Of a stretch of DNA of 64,000 nt, positions 8,278-17,598 are shown piece by piece. The translations under genes and the position numbers were made by a program. Numbering within the stretch: the first letter of the stretch is position 1; each line of letters opens with the position of its first letter. Below the pieces are notes generated by a model, which saw only the letters and a list, made by a program, of their open reading frames with translations, was not told the DNA's origin and ran no database searches. This stretch comes from Caldilineaceae bacterium (lineage in GTDB: Bacteria; Chloroflexota; Anaerolineae; Caldilineales; Caldilineaceae): the NCBI GenBank assembly GCA_022821545.1, contig JAJEDJ010000036.1:62001-126000 (forward strand), read 5' to 3'.

Positions 8278-10197
8278 CTACTGCGCGACCCCATCCTCCG
8301 GCACCAGCCACGGCGGATGCGGAAGTTGCCGCTCGCTAAGATGGCTGGCATACAGGAAGCGGTAAACATCACTGATGTAGAACTGTGGATAGCGCTTAGG
8401 GGGCAGCGATTCCAGGAACTTGTCATGCACCATTTCCGCCATCTGCTCGCTCATGCCCGCGCTCACTTCAAAGTCGAAATAGATGGCCAGGTCTTTGGTC
8501 GGGTCTTCGAATACCCGTTTCACCCCAAAAGATTCCGGGTATTTGTGCGCCGGAGAGTCTCGCTCCATCAGGAAGGTACCCATCGCCGCCGAATGGATGT
8601 ATTCCTTGTGCCCGTAGAGAAAGTTGACCGTCTCCTGCGCGTCCTCAATCGATTCGCCGGGAAAGCCGAAGAAGAAGAACGTATGGTTCCAGATGCCGGC
8701 CGTTGCGCTCTCCTTCAATATCCGGCTCATATGCGGCAGCTGTGTGCCCTTGATCATATGGTCGATAATCGCCGCCGACGCGCTCTCAAGGCCGAAAAGG
8801 ATCATCCGGCACCCGCCCGCATCCATATCCTCCAGCAGCTGCCCCGAGATCACCTTCTCAAAACGCACGCAACCGCCCCAGTGCAGCGTCTCCGGACGCT
8901 CTCGCATGATTTTCGAAAGGTCCCGCAGATTGCGCGGCGTCACCGCCTCGTCCGAGAAGAAGATATGCTTCACCCCGTACTTTTCGTGAAGGGCCAGCAT
9001 CTGCTCCGCCAGCTCCTGCGCCCGCAGCTGGCTGAACGACTCCGGCTCCCCGTAGCCAACGTTGCAGAACGCGCACTTGCCGAAATAGCAGCCCCGCGCC
9101 GTCAGCAAGGGCAGCGCCAGCTCCGGCGCCAGATAGCGGTCCAGCGGCAGCCCGTCAAAATCCGGCATCGGCAGATTCGCGATCTTCTCCGGCTCCTTGC
9201 GCTCATTGACCCGGATCTGGCTTCCGTCCCTATAAACAAGATTGGGAATACCCGCCAGGCTCTCGCCGCCCGCAACCGCCCTTGCCAGCTGCAGCAACGG
9301 CGCCTCACCGTCAAAGACGATCGCGCTGTCGATCAACTCAAACAGCGCCGGCGCCTCCGGAAACTGGGCGCGCAGCATGCTGACGTGCGGTCCGCCCACC
9401 GTCACGTGGCAATCCAGCCCGGCCTCCTTGACCAGATACGCCGCGGTCAGTCCCGGCAGCATCTGCGCCATCGACGGGATCGAAATACCGACCACGTCCG
9501 GCTTCTCCCGCACAATGTCCGGCATCAGCAGACGCCGGTAGATATCCAGAAACATGTTGTGCTGGTCGTCGCGCACACCGTGGAGGAGGAAGCGGCTGTT
9601 GTCTGGGGGACCGGCGGAGTCGTACCCCTGAAAATGGAGGCTCGCCGGATGGTACGGCAGATTCGCGATCTCTAGACAGTCCAGCAGCGTGCTCAACATC
9701 TCGAGGCCGATGGGGCCGTCGTAGAAAGCGGAAGAACGAATCCCCGCCTTCGCACGTTCCACCTGTTTGGCCAGGCGCGGGCCTGCCTCCAAAGCCCAGC
9801 CTATCCTCTCGGGGTCCGCCCTCTCAGATCCCGGCATCCGCCTCTGCCCCGGGCCGGCGGAGCCCTGCATGCGCCGCAGCCGCGCCAGAGACGCCGAAAG
9901 ATAGCGCCGGCTCAGGATCTCGTCGAAGACCTCGACGTTCAGATCCCGCTGGATCACGTCGACACCCTCTTGCCTCAGATAGGCCGTCAGCGTAGGCAGC
10001 GCCAGATGCGGCATCGTCGGCGTCCAGTTGGGCGGGAAAAGCAGCATCACCTTGGGCCGCGTCTTGCTCCCATTCTGAAGCCCTGTCCCCTCTTCCAACA
10101 GGCCAAGCTCTTCCAAATCTATATTGAATTGTGCGCCATTGAATTGTGCGCCGGATTCGCTGTTGTTTTCCATTTCCGGTTGTAACCGCCGTTCCAT
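8278..10197 (-). CDS. B12-binding domain radical SAM protein
   Basis: 639 aa, cytoplasmic. After a low-complexity N-terminus, residues about 45-310 form a cobalamin-binding-like Rossmann domain (KVMLLFPPNW, VGISIPSMAQM, VTVGGPH). The radical SAM core follows, with cluster cysteines Cys370, Cys375 and Cys378 in GCYFGKCAFC; this is CX4CX2C rather than the canonical CX3CX2C. Further core features are FSDEA and the ILFGLES and FFFGFPGES strands. It lies between an OppF-type ATPase (36-base gap) and the binding-protein gene of the same transporter, so a link to the transported compound is inferred. ATG 10197 has GGAG close upstream; GTG 10209 and ATG 10173 are alternatives. The reaction is unknown: methylation or another B12-dependent modification are typical of the wider family. 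Confidence 0.85.
   Translation of the reverse strand: MERRLQPEMENNSESGAQFNGAQFNIDLEELGLLEEGTGLQNGSKTRPKVMLLFPPNWTPTMPHLALPTLTAYLRQEGVDVIQRDLNVEVFDEILSRRYLSASLARLRRMQGSAGPGQRRMPGSERADPERIGWALEAGPRLAKQVERAKAGIRSSAFYDGPIGLEMLSTLLDCLEIANLPYHPASLHFQGYDSAGPPDNSRFLLHGVRDDQHNMFLDIYRRLLMPDIVREKPDVVGISIPSMAQMLPGLTAAYLVKEAGLDCHVTVGGPHVSMLRAQFPEAPALFELIDSAIVFDGEAPLLQLARAVAGGESLAGIPNLVYRDGSQIRVNERKEPEKIANLPMPDFDGLPLDRYLAPELALPLLTARGCYFGKCAFCNVGYGEPESFSQLRAQELAEQMLALHEKYGVKHIFFSDEAVTPRNLRDLSKIMRERPETLHWGGCVRFEKVISGQLLEDMDAGGCRMILFGLESASAAIIDHMIKGTQLPHMSRILKESATAGIWNHTFFFFGFPGESIEDAQETVNFLYGHKEYIHSAAMGTFLMERDSPAHKYPESFGVKRVFEDPTKDLAIYFDFEVSAGMSEQMAEMVHDKFLESLPPKRYPQFYISDVYRFLYASHLSERQLPHPPWLVPEDGVAQ
10123..10152 (-). 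repeat. perfect 15-bp tandem duplication inside the radical SAM gene
   Basis: The unit ATTGAATTGTGCGCC (+ strand) occurs twice head to tail, encoding a duplicated NGAQF peptide near the N-terminus ahead of the B12-binding domain. It keeps frame and lies in a disordered-looking region, so it is probably neutral. It is easily lost or gained by slippage. Confidence 0.8.
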
Positions 10198-10233
10198 CAG
10201 ACTCCGCACTGCGCACGGGCTATGAAGCCGATG

Positions 10234-11319
10234 CTATCCGACTCCTGCCAGCTCCAGCTCGCCCGCATAGTGGCAACGCACGAAATGGCCCTGTTCCACC
10301 TCTCGCAACTCCGGCGTCTCTTCCATGCAGCGGTCATTGTCGTTATAGAGGCAGCGGGGGTGGAAGTAGCAGCCGCTCGGCGGGTTTGCCGGATCCGCCA
10401 CGTCACCCTCCAGCACGATCGGCTCCGCCCGGTCGCGGGGGTCCGGCTTCGGCACCGACGAAAGAAGCGCCTCCGTATAGGGATGCATGGGGTTCTGGTA
10501 CAGCACCTCTGTACGCGCGCTCTCCACGAGCATACCCACATACATCACCGCCACCCGGTCGCTGATATGTTCCACCACGCTCAGATCGTGGGCGATGAAC
10601 AGGTACGTCAGGTCGAACTCCTCCTGAAGGTCCTGCAACAGATTGAGGATTTGCGCCTGCACCGATACGTCCAGCGCCGAAACCGGCTCGTCAAGGACGA
10701 TCAGCTGCGGGTTCAACGCCAGCGCCCTCGCCACGCCTATGCGCTGGCGCTGGCCGCCGCTGAACGCGTGCGGGTACCGGTTCAGATATTCGGGCCGCAA
10801 CCCCACTACCCGCAGCAGTTCCGACACCCGGTCCTCCAGCTCCTGCCCCTTTGCAATCTCGTTGACAAGCAGAGGTTCACCCACGTTCTGCAGCAGGTTC
10901 ATGCGCGGATTGAGCGAGGAATAGGGGTCCTGAAACACCATCTGCATGTTGCGCCGCAGCCGTTTCAGCTGCTGGCCGTCCACCTTGGCGATATTGACCG
11001 CCCCCAGTTCCTGGTCGTCGAACCAGATATCCCCCGCCGTGGGCGGGAACGCATGCATGATCAGGCGCCCGGTCGTAGTCTTGCCGCAACCGCTCTCGCC
11101 CACCAGGCCCAAAGTCTCCCCGGCCCGCACGTAGAAGTTCACGCCGTCCACCGCCTTTACCTGGCCTACGGTGCGCGAGAAGAATCCCTTCTGAATGGGG
11201 AACCACTTCCTCAGGTCAGAGACCTCAAGAAGCGCATCATGGCGTCGCGTGCCGTTTTCCGCCTGTTCAATTTCGGTCTGTTCAGTTTCGACTACAGACT
11301 CGCTGTCGTTCTGAGACAA
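10234..11319 (-). CDS. peptide-type ABC transporter ATP-binding protein (DppF/OppF family)
   Basis: 361 aa, cytoplasmic ATPase of the importer. Walker A is GESGCGKTT (about residues 74-82), the signature SGGQRQR, Walker B LIVLDEP followed by VSALDVS, and the switch His in FIAHDLS. The C-terminal oligopeptide-transporter domain has [12 protein letters not shown] and the cysteine cluster GCYFHPRC, typical of the DppF group. I chose the TTG start at 11319 because a perfect AGGAGG lies seven bases upstream; a longer in-frame TTG start at 11388 lacks a convincing binding site. The first 25 residues are an acidic, probably unstructured tail. Upstream lies a small membrane protein gene; downstream the radical SAM gene. 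No OppD partner is present in this operon. Confidence 0.92.
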   Translation of the reverse strand: MSQNDSESVVETEQTEIEQAENGTRRHDALLEVSDLRKWFPIQKGFFSRTVGQVKAVDGVNFYVRAGETLGLVGESGCGKTTTGRLIMHAFPPTAGDIWFDDQELGAVNIAKVDGQQLKRLRRNMQMVFQDPYSSLNPRMNLLQNVGEPLLVNEIAKGQELEDRVSELLRVVGLRPEYLNRYPHAFSGGQRQRIGVARALALNPQLIVLDEPVSALDVSVQAQILNLLQDLQEEFDLTYLFIAHDLSVVEHISDRVAVMYVGMLVESARTEVLYQNPMHPYTEALLSSVPKPDPRDRAEPIVLEGDVADPANPPSGCYFHPRCLYNDNDRCMEETPELREVEQGHFVRCHYAGELELAGVG

Positions 11320-11384
11320 AGCGCTACCTCCTGCGAAACTGGGTTTCCGGCTGGGAGAGGGGGGAACTCCGCCTGCAGAGCCGT

Positions 11385-11768
11385 TCAAAATAGAAAGAAA
11401 TCCCTAATGTCTCTGTAATATAGCGCTGCCGCCGAAATGCCGATCAACAACAGTTCGGTCGACAGTACCGTCAGCGACGCGCCCAATAGACGCCCTTCGC
11501 TACGCGCGCGGCGCAAATAGCCCTCGATCAGAAACATGCACACGATCAAGGCCATTCCCATTATGAAGATCGACCACAGCCTGTAGGCGCGCAGATGCCA
11601 CGGATTGACCCGCAAAAATATCGCCACCTGCAGGATCTCATGGAGCAGAAAGATAAAACCAAGCCCCATCGCGAAACTGAGAAACCAGATAATGTAGTGC
11701 GATACCTGCTTTCCCGCCTGTTTGAAGACATCAACGACAGTTTCAGTTTCAGAGGGAAGTCTGTCCAT
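11385..11768 (-). CDS. small membrane protein paired with OppF-type ATPase (unknown function)
   Basis: 127 aa, not assignable to a named family by eye. Three hydrophobic segments are visible: about residues 24-48, 61-83 and 96-116, with a basic stretch ([11 protein letters not shown]) between the second and third. The protein at 18687-19064 has the same length, the same three-helix layout and the same central pattern (GxxxxxM/C..I.xYLRxA), so the two look like paralogues. Each is adjacent to an OppF-type ATPase gene. ATG 11768 is chosen; a TTG at 11804 would add 12 residues. It is the first gene of the operon. An accessory subunit or a membrane anchor for the transporter is conceivable but not shown. 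Confidence 0.65.
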   Translation of the reverse strand: MDRLPSETETVVDVFKQAGKQVSHYIIWFLSFAMGLGFIFLLHEILQVAIFLRVNPWHLRAYRLWSIFIMGMALIVCMFLIEGYLRRARSEGRLLGASLTVLSTELLLIGISAAALYYRDIRDFFLF

Positions 11769-12101
11769 AAAGAGAGTTCGACATGCGAGTTCAACGAAAC
11801 ACAAACTACAGACGGGGTGCAGGGGATTGTACTTGAAAAATCGTCAATCCGCCAATCTTTCCACCCAAGGTTGTGGAAATCTTCTCTCCGCTCTATCCTC
11901 AGCAGTTCGTCCCCAGTTTGGCCTTCACTCTGATTCAAGCTATAATTCCCGCGCCCCTGACCCCAATTCGCGCTCTCTTTGCGGCGCGGCAAAGCATTCA
12001 GTTCAGCGCGTAAGCATCGCGGCAGTAGCGCATTTGTCACTGTCCTGCTTTCGCTTATCAAGGCCTGACCTTAGGCAAAAACCATCATAAGGAGAGAGTC
12101 A
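11769..12101. promoter_or_regulatory. 333-base divergent intergenic region
   Basis: Separates the - strand radical SAM/transporter operon from the + strand transporter. It holds a good promoter for the rightward operon (see 11918-11946). I saw no gene, tRNA or clear inverted repeat. The leftward operon must also start here, but no convincing - strand promoter stands out. Confidence 0.5.
11918..11946 (+). promoter_or_regulatory. sigma-70-type promoter for the transporter operon at 12102
   Basis: TTGGCC (11918-11923), 17-base spacer, perfect TATAAT (11941-11946). It lies 155 bases upstream of the binding-protein start, leaving a long 5' leader. The downstream ribosome binding site is AAGGAGAG ahead of ATG 12102. 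Confidence 0.55.
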
Positions 12102-14129
12102 ATGCAGAGACAGCAACCAATCCGTCTATTAGCGCTGCTGCTGACCGCACTCTTGGCAGTAGGCTTTCTGGCCGCCTGCGGCGGTGCGGAACCGGCAGCG
12201 CCCGCCGAGGAAGCTGCTCCCGCCGCCGAAGATTCCGGTGAAGAAATGGCTGCCGACGACGGCGTCAGCCCCAACCAGGCTCCCGAGTTCCAGGAGATGG
12301 TAAGGAACGGTGACCTGCCGCCCCTTTCTGAACGTCTACCCGTCAATCCCGCCGTCGTCGAACCCGTCGACGGCATCGGTCAGTACGGCGGCACGTGGAA
12401 CACCGCCCTCGTCGGCGGCTCCGACACCGCCTGGCTCGTCCGCACCGTCTCCTACATTCACCTGATGACCTGGACGCCCCAGTGGGACGGCGTCGTGCCC
12501 AATGCTGTTGAAGATGTCATCGCCAGCGAAGATGCCAGCGAGTACACCTTCATATTCCGCGAAGGGCAGAAGTGGTCCGACGGCGCGCCCTTCACCGCCC
12601 ACGACCTCGTCTTCTGGTGGAACGACCAGATCCTGAACACAGACCTGAGCCCAGGCGGGACGCCCGGCTGGATGCGCGCCGGCGAAGCCGACGCCGTCTT
12701 CGAAGCAGTCGACGACTATACCCTGAAGATCACCTTCGACGCCCCCAACGGTCTCTTCCTCCAGAACCTGGCCACGCCCAGCGGCAGCATCTTCACCCGT
12801 GTTCCCATGCACTACTGCTCCCAGTTCCACGCCGATTACAACACCGAGAACCTGGACGCCCTGATCGCCGAGAACAACGCCAACGACTGGGTCCATCTCT
12901 ACCAGATGAAGTGCTCCAGCGTACCCGGAACACCCTCCGACTCGCGCTGGTTCAATGGCGATCTGCCCACCCTGATGCCCTGGAAGGTAGGGATCGCCTA
13001 CGGTGAAGGCTCCCAGATGATCCTGGAGCGCAACCCCTACTTCTGGAAGGTCGATACCGAGGGCAACCAGCTTCCCTACATCGACCGCGTCGTCTATGAC
13101 ATTCTCGAAGATCGCGAAGTCCTGCTGCTGAAAGTGCTGAACGGCGAAATCGACATGATGAGCCGCCACTTCAACACCAACGACAACAAGGCCGTCATCG
13201 CCGAAAATCGTGAACCCGGCGAGTACGAGTTCTTCGAGACACGCAGCATCGGCAATACGACCGGCTACCACTTCAATCTGAACCACAAAGACGAGCGCAT
13301 GCGCGAAATCTTCAATAACAAAGACTTCCGCATCGCCATGTCCCACTGCATGAATCGCCAGGAGATTATCGACGTCCTCTACATTGGACAGGGCGAACCG
13401 ATGCAGAGCGCCATTCCCAAGGATATGGCCGAGTTCTATGATGAAGAGTGGTATACGCAGTACACGGAATTCGACCAGGACCTGGCGCATGAATACCTGG
13501 CCAAGGCCGGTATGACCGAGCGCGACGGCGATGGATACTTCCTCGGGCCCGACGGCGAACCGTTCTCCTTTGTCGTGCAAACGACCGAGGCCTTCGGCTT
13601 CTCCGACCGCGCCGAAATGGTCGTCAACCAGTGGCAGGATTGCGGCGTCAACGCCCAGTTGAGCGTCGTCGACCGCACACTCCTCTACCAGCGCAAGGAC
13701 GCCAATGAGCATGACGTCCATGTCTGGGGCGCCGCAACCGGCCCGCAGATCTTCCTCGATCCGCGCCACTTCTTCCCCTTCAGCCGCGAGTCCACCTTTG
13801 CCCAGGCTTGGGTGACGTGGCGCACCAATCCCAGCGGCGCCGGCGCCATGACGCAGCCGGAGGAACCGCCGGACATCGTCAAGCACCAGATGGATCTCTA
13901 TGCACAGATTCTGGCCTCTGGCGACCAGGCCAAGCAGGTCGAGCTGATGAAGGAGATCCTTGCGATCGCCAAGGACCAGTTCTACGTCATCGGCACTTCC
14001 TCCAGTCCTGCCGGCTATGGCATCGTGAAGAACAACTTCCACAACGTGCCCACGTCGATGCCGGGTTCGTGGCAGTATCCGACACCCGCGCCGACGCAGC
14101 CCGAACAGTTCTGGATCAGTGGTGAGTAA
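12102..14129 (+). CDS. peptide-type ABC transporter substrate-binding lipoprotein (SBP family 5)
   Basis: 675 aa, lipoprotein exported by the general pathway: basic MQRQQPIR, hydrophobic core, lipobox LAAC with Cys26, then an Ala/Glu-rich linker to about residue 50. Unlike the other three family-5 binding proteins in the window, it lacks a twin-arginine motif. Family landmarks are FREGQKWSDGAPFT, RNPYFWKVD and FNNKDFRIAMSHCMNR. It is the first gene of a complete transporter set followed by DppB, DppC, OppD, OppF and a small membrane protein. The start has AAGGAG suitably placed. A strong hairpin follows the stop, which would favour higher binding-protein than permease expression. Ligand unknown. 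Confidence 0.93.
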   Translation: MQRQQPIRLLALLLTALLAVGFLAACGGAEPAAPAEEAAPAAEDSGEEMAADDGVSPNQAPEFQEMVRNGDLPPLSERLPVNPAVVEPVDGIGQYGGTWNTALVGGSDTAWLVRTVSYIHLMTWTPQWDGVVPNAVEDVIASEDASEYTFIFREGQKWSDGAPFTAHDLVFWWNDQILNTDLSPGGTPGWMRAGEADAVFEAVDDYTLKITFDAPNGLFLQNLATPSGSIFTRVPMHYCSQFHADYNTENLDALIAENNANDWVHLYQMKCSSVPGTPSDSRWFNGDLPTLMPWKVGIAYGEGSQMILERNPYFWKVDTEGNQLPYIDRVVYDILEDREVLLLKVLNGEIDMMSRHFNTNDNKAVIAENREPGEYEFFETRSIGNTTGYHFNLNHKDERMREIFNNKDFRIAMSHCMNRQEIIDVLYIGQGEPMQSAIPKDMAEFYDEEWYTQYTEFDQDLAHEYLAKAGMTERDGDGYFLGPDGEPFSFVVQTTEAFGFSDRAEMVVNQWQDCGVNAQLSVVDRTLLYQRKDANEHDVHVWGAATGPQIFLDPRHFFPFSRESTFAQAWVTWRTNPSGAGAMTQPEEPPDIVKHQMDLYAQILASGDQAKQVELMKEILAIAKDQFYVIGTSSSPAGYGIVKNNFHNVPTSMPGSWQYPTPAPTQPEQFWISGE

Positions 14130-14146
14130 CGAGAATTAAGCGTTCC

Positions 14147-14178
14147 GGAGTGGGGAGCATTGGCTCGTTCCCCACTCC
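14147..14178 (+). other. intercistronic hairpin after binding-protein gene
   Basis: Perfect 10-bp arms GGAGTGGGGA (14147-14156) and TCCCCACTCC (14169-14178), 12-base loop, followed by TATTTTGCTTTT. It resembles a Rho-independent terminator but stands inside an operon, so partial termination or 3' end protection of the binding-protein message is the likely role. Confidence 0.7.
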
Positions 14179-14212
14179 TATTTTGCTTTTCCACGTTCGA
14201 TAGGGCCTCACA

Positions 14213-15199
14213 ATGTTTCAGTTTCTTCTTCGCCGCTTGCTCTACATGATCCCAACACTGATCGCGATCTCGATTGTCGCCTTCGTCATCATTCAGCTGC
14301 CGCCGGGCGACTTCCTCACCACTATGGTCGCCTCTATGGCCGCGCAAGGCGAAGATGTGGATTCCACAGCGCTGCAGGCGCTCACAGATCAGTATGGCCT
14401 CGGACAGCCTGTCCATATCCAATATCTGAAATGGATGCAGGGGATCGTCCTCAGGGGCGATTTTGGCGACTCCTTTGGCTGGAACAAGGCTGTCTCGGAC
14501 CTGGTGTGGAGCCGCTTGGCTTTGACTTTCGTCCTGTCTCTGGCCAGCCTGCTCTTCGTCTGGGTCGTGGCGTTCCCTATCGGTATCTATTCTGCTGTCA
14601 AGCAATACTCTGTCGGCGACTATGTCGCTACCTTTTTTGGATTCCTTGGTCTGGCCATCCCCAATTTCCTGCTGGCGCTCATTCTGATGTACATCGCCTT
14701 CAAGTATTTCAATCAGAGTGTGGGCGGTCTCTTTTCGCCCGAATACCAGGAAGCGCCCTGGAGTTGGGGCAAGGTGGCCGATCTCTTTGCCCATCTATGG
14801 GTGCCGGTGGTGATCATCGGAACGGCGGGTACCGCCAGCCTCATCCGCATCATGCGCGCCAATCTGCTCGACGAGCTGCGCAAACCCTATGTCGTGACCG
14901 CCCGCGCCAAGGGCCTGCCGGAATGGAGGCTGCTGTTCAAGTACCCCGTCCGCGTCGCCCTTAATCCATTCGTCAGTACCGTTGGCTGGGTCCTGCCGAC
15001 TCTCGTATCCGGCGCCGCCATCGTCTCTATCGTTCTGAGTCTGCCCACCACAGGCCCCCTGCTGATTCGTGCACTCCAACAGCAGGACATGTACCTGGCG
15101 GCCAGCTTTATCATGTTGCTGAGCATTCTGACTGTCATCGGCACTTTGGTGTCCGACCTTTTGCTTGCCTGGCTGGATCCCCGCATCCGCATGGAGTAA
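14213..15199 (+). CDS. peptide-type ABC transporter permease (DppB/OppB family)
   Basis: 328 aa inner-membrane permease with about six helices. The first helix is followed by QLPPGDF, then an extracytoplasmic stretch of about 65 residues with YGLGQPVHIQYLKW. The EAA loop reads LRKPYVVTARAKG and the C-terminus ends LDPRIRME. It is equal in length to the permease at 5007 but more divergent from it than that one is from 23535-24530. It is preceded by a hairpin-bearing gap and followed by the DppC partner 44 bases later. The binding site ahead of ATG 14213 is weak, consistent with lower expression than the binding protein. Confidence 0.93.
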   Translation: MFQFLLRRLLYMIPTLIAISIVAFVIIQLPPGDFLTTMVASMAAQGEDVDSTALQALTDQYGLGQPVHIQYLKWMQGIVLRGDFGDSFGWNKAVSDLVWSRLALTFVLSLASLLFVWVVAFPIGIYSAVKQYSVGDYVATFFGFLGLAIPNFLLALILMYIAFKYFNQSVGGLFSPEYQEAPWSWGKVADLFAHLWVPVVIIGTAGTASLIRIMRANLLDELRKPYVVTARAKGLPEWRLLFKYPVRVALNPFVSTVGWVLPTLVSGAAIVSIVLSLPTTGPLLIRALQQQDMYLAASFIMLLSILTVIGTLVSDLLLAWLDPRIRME

Positions 15200-15243
15200 C
15201 GATGGGGAGTTTTCGCGTAGAGTGAGGGGAGAAGGAACTATCT

Positions 15244-16407
15244 ATGGCCGTAACTGATGCTAAAACGTTGCCCCCGGAAACGGTCTCTCCTGGAGCAGCG
15301 GTGGTTGAAGTAGAGAGCAGCGTTTCCGTCGCATCGCAGTGGCAGTTGATGTGGTGGAAGTTCCGTAAACATCGCATGGCGATGGCAGGCGGAGTCGTTA
15401 CGCTGCTCATCTACGCCATAGCGATCTTCGTAGAGTTCCTCTCACCCTCCAGCCCCGGAGTAATCCGCGCCGATTACACCTGGGCGCCTCCCCAGCGGCT
15501 GCACTTTCTCCGCCAAACCGAGCAAGGGCTGCGTTGGGACCCTTATGTCAACGGCTATAAGGTTGAAATAGATCCCGAAGCGCTAAAGCGGACATTCGTG
15601 ACTGACGAGGAGCAAATCGTCGACATCGGCTTCTTCGTGCGCGGGGAACCATACAAAATGTGGGGTCTGTGGGAGTCGGACCTCCATCTGGTCGGCTCGA
15701 CCGATGCCGAGATCCCAGTCTACTTCCTCGGCGCCGACCGCATGGGGCGCGACCTCTTAAGCAGCATGATCTACGGCACGCGCGTCTCAATGTCGATCGG
15801 ACTTCTTGGCGTCTTCCTCAGCTTTTTCCTCGGCATCCTTCTCGGCGGCATCTCCGGATTCTATGGAGGGACCGTCGACAATCTTATTCAACGCATCATC
15901 GAATTTATCCGCTCCATTCCCACGATCCCGCTCTGGATGGGTCTGGCCGCAGCCCTGCCCACGGACTGGCCGCCTCTGCGCATCTATTTCGGCATCACCA
16001 TCATCCTGTCCTTTATCGGCTGGACCGGCCTGGCCCGCGTCGTGCGCGGCCGTTTTCTCTCCTTGCGCACCGAAGATTTTGTCATGGCCGCCCGCCTCGA
16101 TGGCGCCAGCGAACTGACAACCATCTGGCGCCACATGGTTCCCTCCTTCTTCAGCCACATCATCGCCTCGCTTACACTTTCCATCCCGGGCATGATCCTG
16201 GCCGAAACTTCCCTCAGTTTTCTGGGCCTCGGCCTGCGCAGGCCCGTCGTCAGCTGGGGTGTCCTCTTACAGGAGGCCCAGAACATCCGCTCGGTCGCCA
16301 CCGCTCCCTGGCTCCTGATTCCTGGCCTGGCTGTCCTCGTAGCCGTCCTGGCCCTTAACTTCCTCGGCGACGGCCTCCGCGATGCCGCCGACCCCTATAA
16401 CCGCTAA
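15244..16407 (+). CDS. peptide-type ABC transporter permease (DppC/OppC family)
   Basis: 387 aa. A cytoplasmic N-terminus of about 50 residues leads to the first helix ([16 protein letters not shown]). A long extracytoplasmic insertion of about 110 residues follows before the core helices begin at [12 protein letters not shown]. The EAA loop ([17 protein letters not shown]) and the C-terminal [15 protein letters not shown] are typical of DppC. Standard DppC is about 300 residues; the extra length is the insertion, a layout known from the YejE-like branch. It pairs with the DppB just upstream. GAAGGAAC precedes the ATG. Confidence 0.92.
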   Translation: MAVTDAKTLPPETVSPGAAVVEVESSVSVASQWQLMWWKFRKHRMAMAGGVVTLLIYAIAIFVEFLSPSSPGVIRADYTWAPPQRLHFLRQTEQGLRWDPYVNGYKVEIDPEALKRTFVTDEEQIVDIGFFVRGEPYKMWGLWESDLHLVGSTDAEIPVYFLGADRMGRDLLSSMIYGTRVSMSIGLLGVFLSFFLGILLGGISGFYGGTVDNLIQRIIEFIRSIPTIPLWMGLAAALPTDWPPLRIYFGITIILSFIGWTGLARVVRGRFLSLRTEDFVMAARLDGASELTTIWRHMVPSFFSHIIASLTLSIPGMILAETSLSFLGLGLRRPVVSWGVLLQEAQNIRSVATAPWLLIPGLAVLVAVLALNFLGDGLRDAADPYNR

Positions 16408-16441
16408 CAACAATTCACCGGCCACTGACCAACGCAGGTTC

Positions 16442-17512
16442 ATGGAAACTCCCGTACTGATCGAAATCAAAAACCTCAAGACCCATTTCTTCCTCGACGA
16501 GGGCACCGTTCAAGCCGTCAATGGGGTCGACTTTACTATCCACCAGCACAAGACCCTCTGCGTCGTCGGAGAAAGCGGCTGCGGCAAAAGTGTCACAGCC
16601 CGCTCAATTCTGCAGATCGTCGATCAGCCGGGCCGGATCGTCGAAGGAGAGATCCTCTACCATCGTCCCGACCGCCTGTCGACCGCCGGGAACGGGGAGT
16701 GGACCTCTGACGAGGCCGGCGCCAGCGGGAATTCAACGACAGAGATCATTGATTTGGCCGCGCTCGATCCCCGCGGCAGGGAGATCAGGGCTATTCGCGG
16801 TCAGGATATTTCAATGATCTTCCAGGAGCCCATGACCTCGCTCAGCCCCATCCATACCGTCGGCAACCAGATCACCGAAGCGATCAAGCTGCACACCGAT
16901 ATGCTCGACGATGAAGCCGACGAGCACGCCGTCGAGCTGCTCCGCCGCGTCGGCATCCCTCGCCCCGAAGAACGCTTGGAAACCTACCCTTTCGAGCTCA
17001 GCGGCGGTATGCGCCAGCGCGTCATGATCGCCATGGCCCTCTCCTGCAACCCCGCCCTGCTGATCGCCGACGAGCCCACCACCGCCGTCGACGTCACCAC
17101 CCAGGCCCAGATTCTGGAACTGCTCGAGGAGCTGCAAGATGAGTTCGGCATGGCCATAATGCTCATCACTCACGACCTCGGCGTCGTCGCCGAAATGGCC
17201 GATGACGTCGTCGTGATGTATCTGGGCCAGGTAGCGGAACGCGGAGACGTGGACTCGATTTTCCACGACCCAAAGCATCCCTATACACAATCGTTGCTGA
17301 AGTCGATTCCGAGGCTGGGCGTAAGCCGCAACCGCCAGCGGCTGGACTCCATCCGAGGAATGGTCCCCGATCCATACAACCGGCCAACCGGCTGCATGTT
17401 CGGGCCCCGCTGCGATCACTTCATGCCCGGACGTTGTGACGCCGTCAATCCCCCCGCAATTCCACTGGGGCCCGAAAGGGAGGTCCACTGTCTGTTATAC
17501 GAAGACGAATAG
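16442..17512 (+). CDS. peptide-type ABC transporter ATP-binding protein (DppD/OppD family)
   Basis: 356 aa ATPase. Walker A GESGCGKS at residues 43-50, Q-loop in FQEPMTSL, signature LSGGMRQR, Walker B LLIADEP with TTAVDVTTQ, switch His in LITHDLG, and the C-terminal [15 protein letters not shown] plus GCMFGPRC. Between the Walker A and Q-loop there is a Gly/Ser/Glu-rich insertion (residues about 78-105) compared with the second OppD at 30669-31751. ATG 16442 is chosen; an in-frame start at 16382 would overlap the upstream permease. It follows DppC by 34 bases. Confidence 0.93.
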   Translation: METPVLIEIKNLKTHFFLDEGTVQAVNGVDFTIHQHKTLCVVGESGCGKSVTARSILQIVDQPGRIVEGEILYHRPDRLSTAGNGEWTSDEAGASGNSTTEIIDLAALDPRGREIRAIRGQDISMIFQEPMTSLSPIHTVGNQITEAIKLHTDMLDDEADEHAVELLRRVGIPRPEERLETYPFELSGGMRQRVMIAMALSCNPALLIADEPTTAVDVTTQAQILELLEELQDEFGMAIMLITHDLGVVAEMADDVVVMYLGQVAERGDVDSIFHDPKHPYTQSLLKSIPRLGVSRNRQRLDSIRGMVPDPYNRPTGCMFGPRCDHFMPGRCDAVNPPAIPLGPEREVHCLLYEDE

Positions 17513-17598
17513 ACGGGTGGCATACGTCCCAGACAGGAAGCCATCCTTGAAACGCCGCTGCTCTGAATCGAGAGCGTAGAGATAGTTTACAGAAACTA

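Noticed and set aside
12336-14042. 568-codon open frame antisense to a binding-protein gene
   Set aside because: High GC and codon bias open the antisense frame; the sense protein has a complete signal peptide and family motifs, the antisense one has none.
14147-14178. Hairpin as a full operon terminator
   Set aside because: The downstream permease genes lack their own promoter in the 83-base gap, so transcription must read through.
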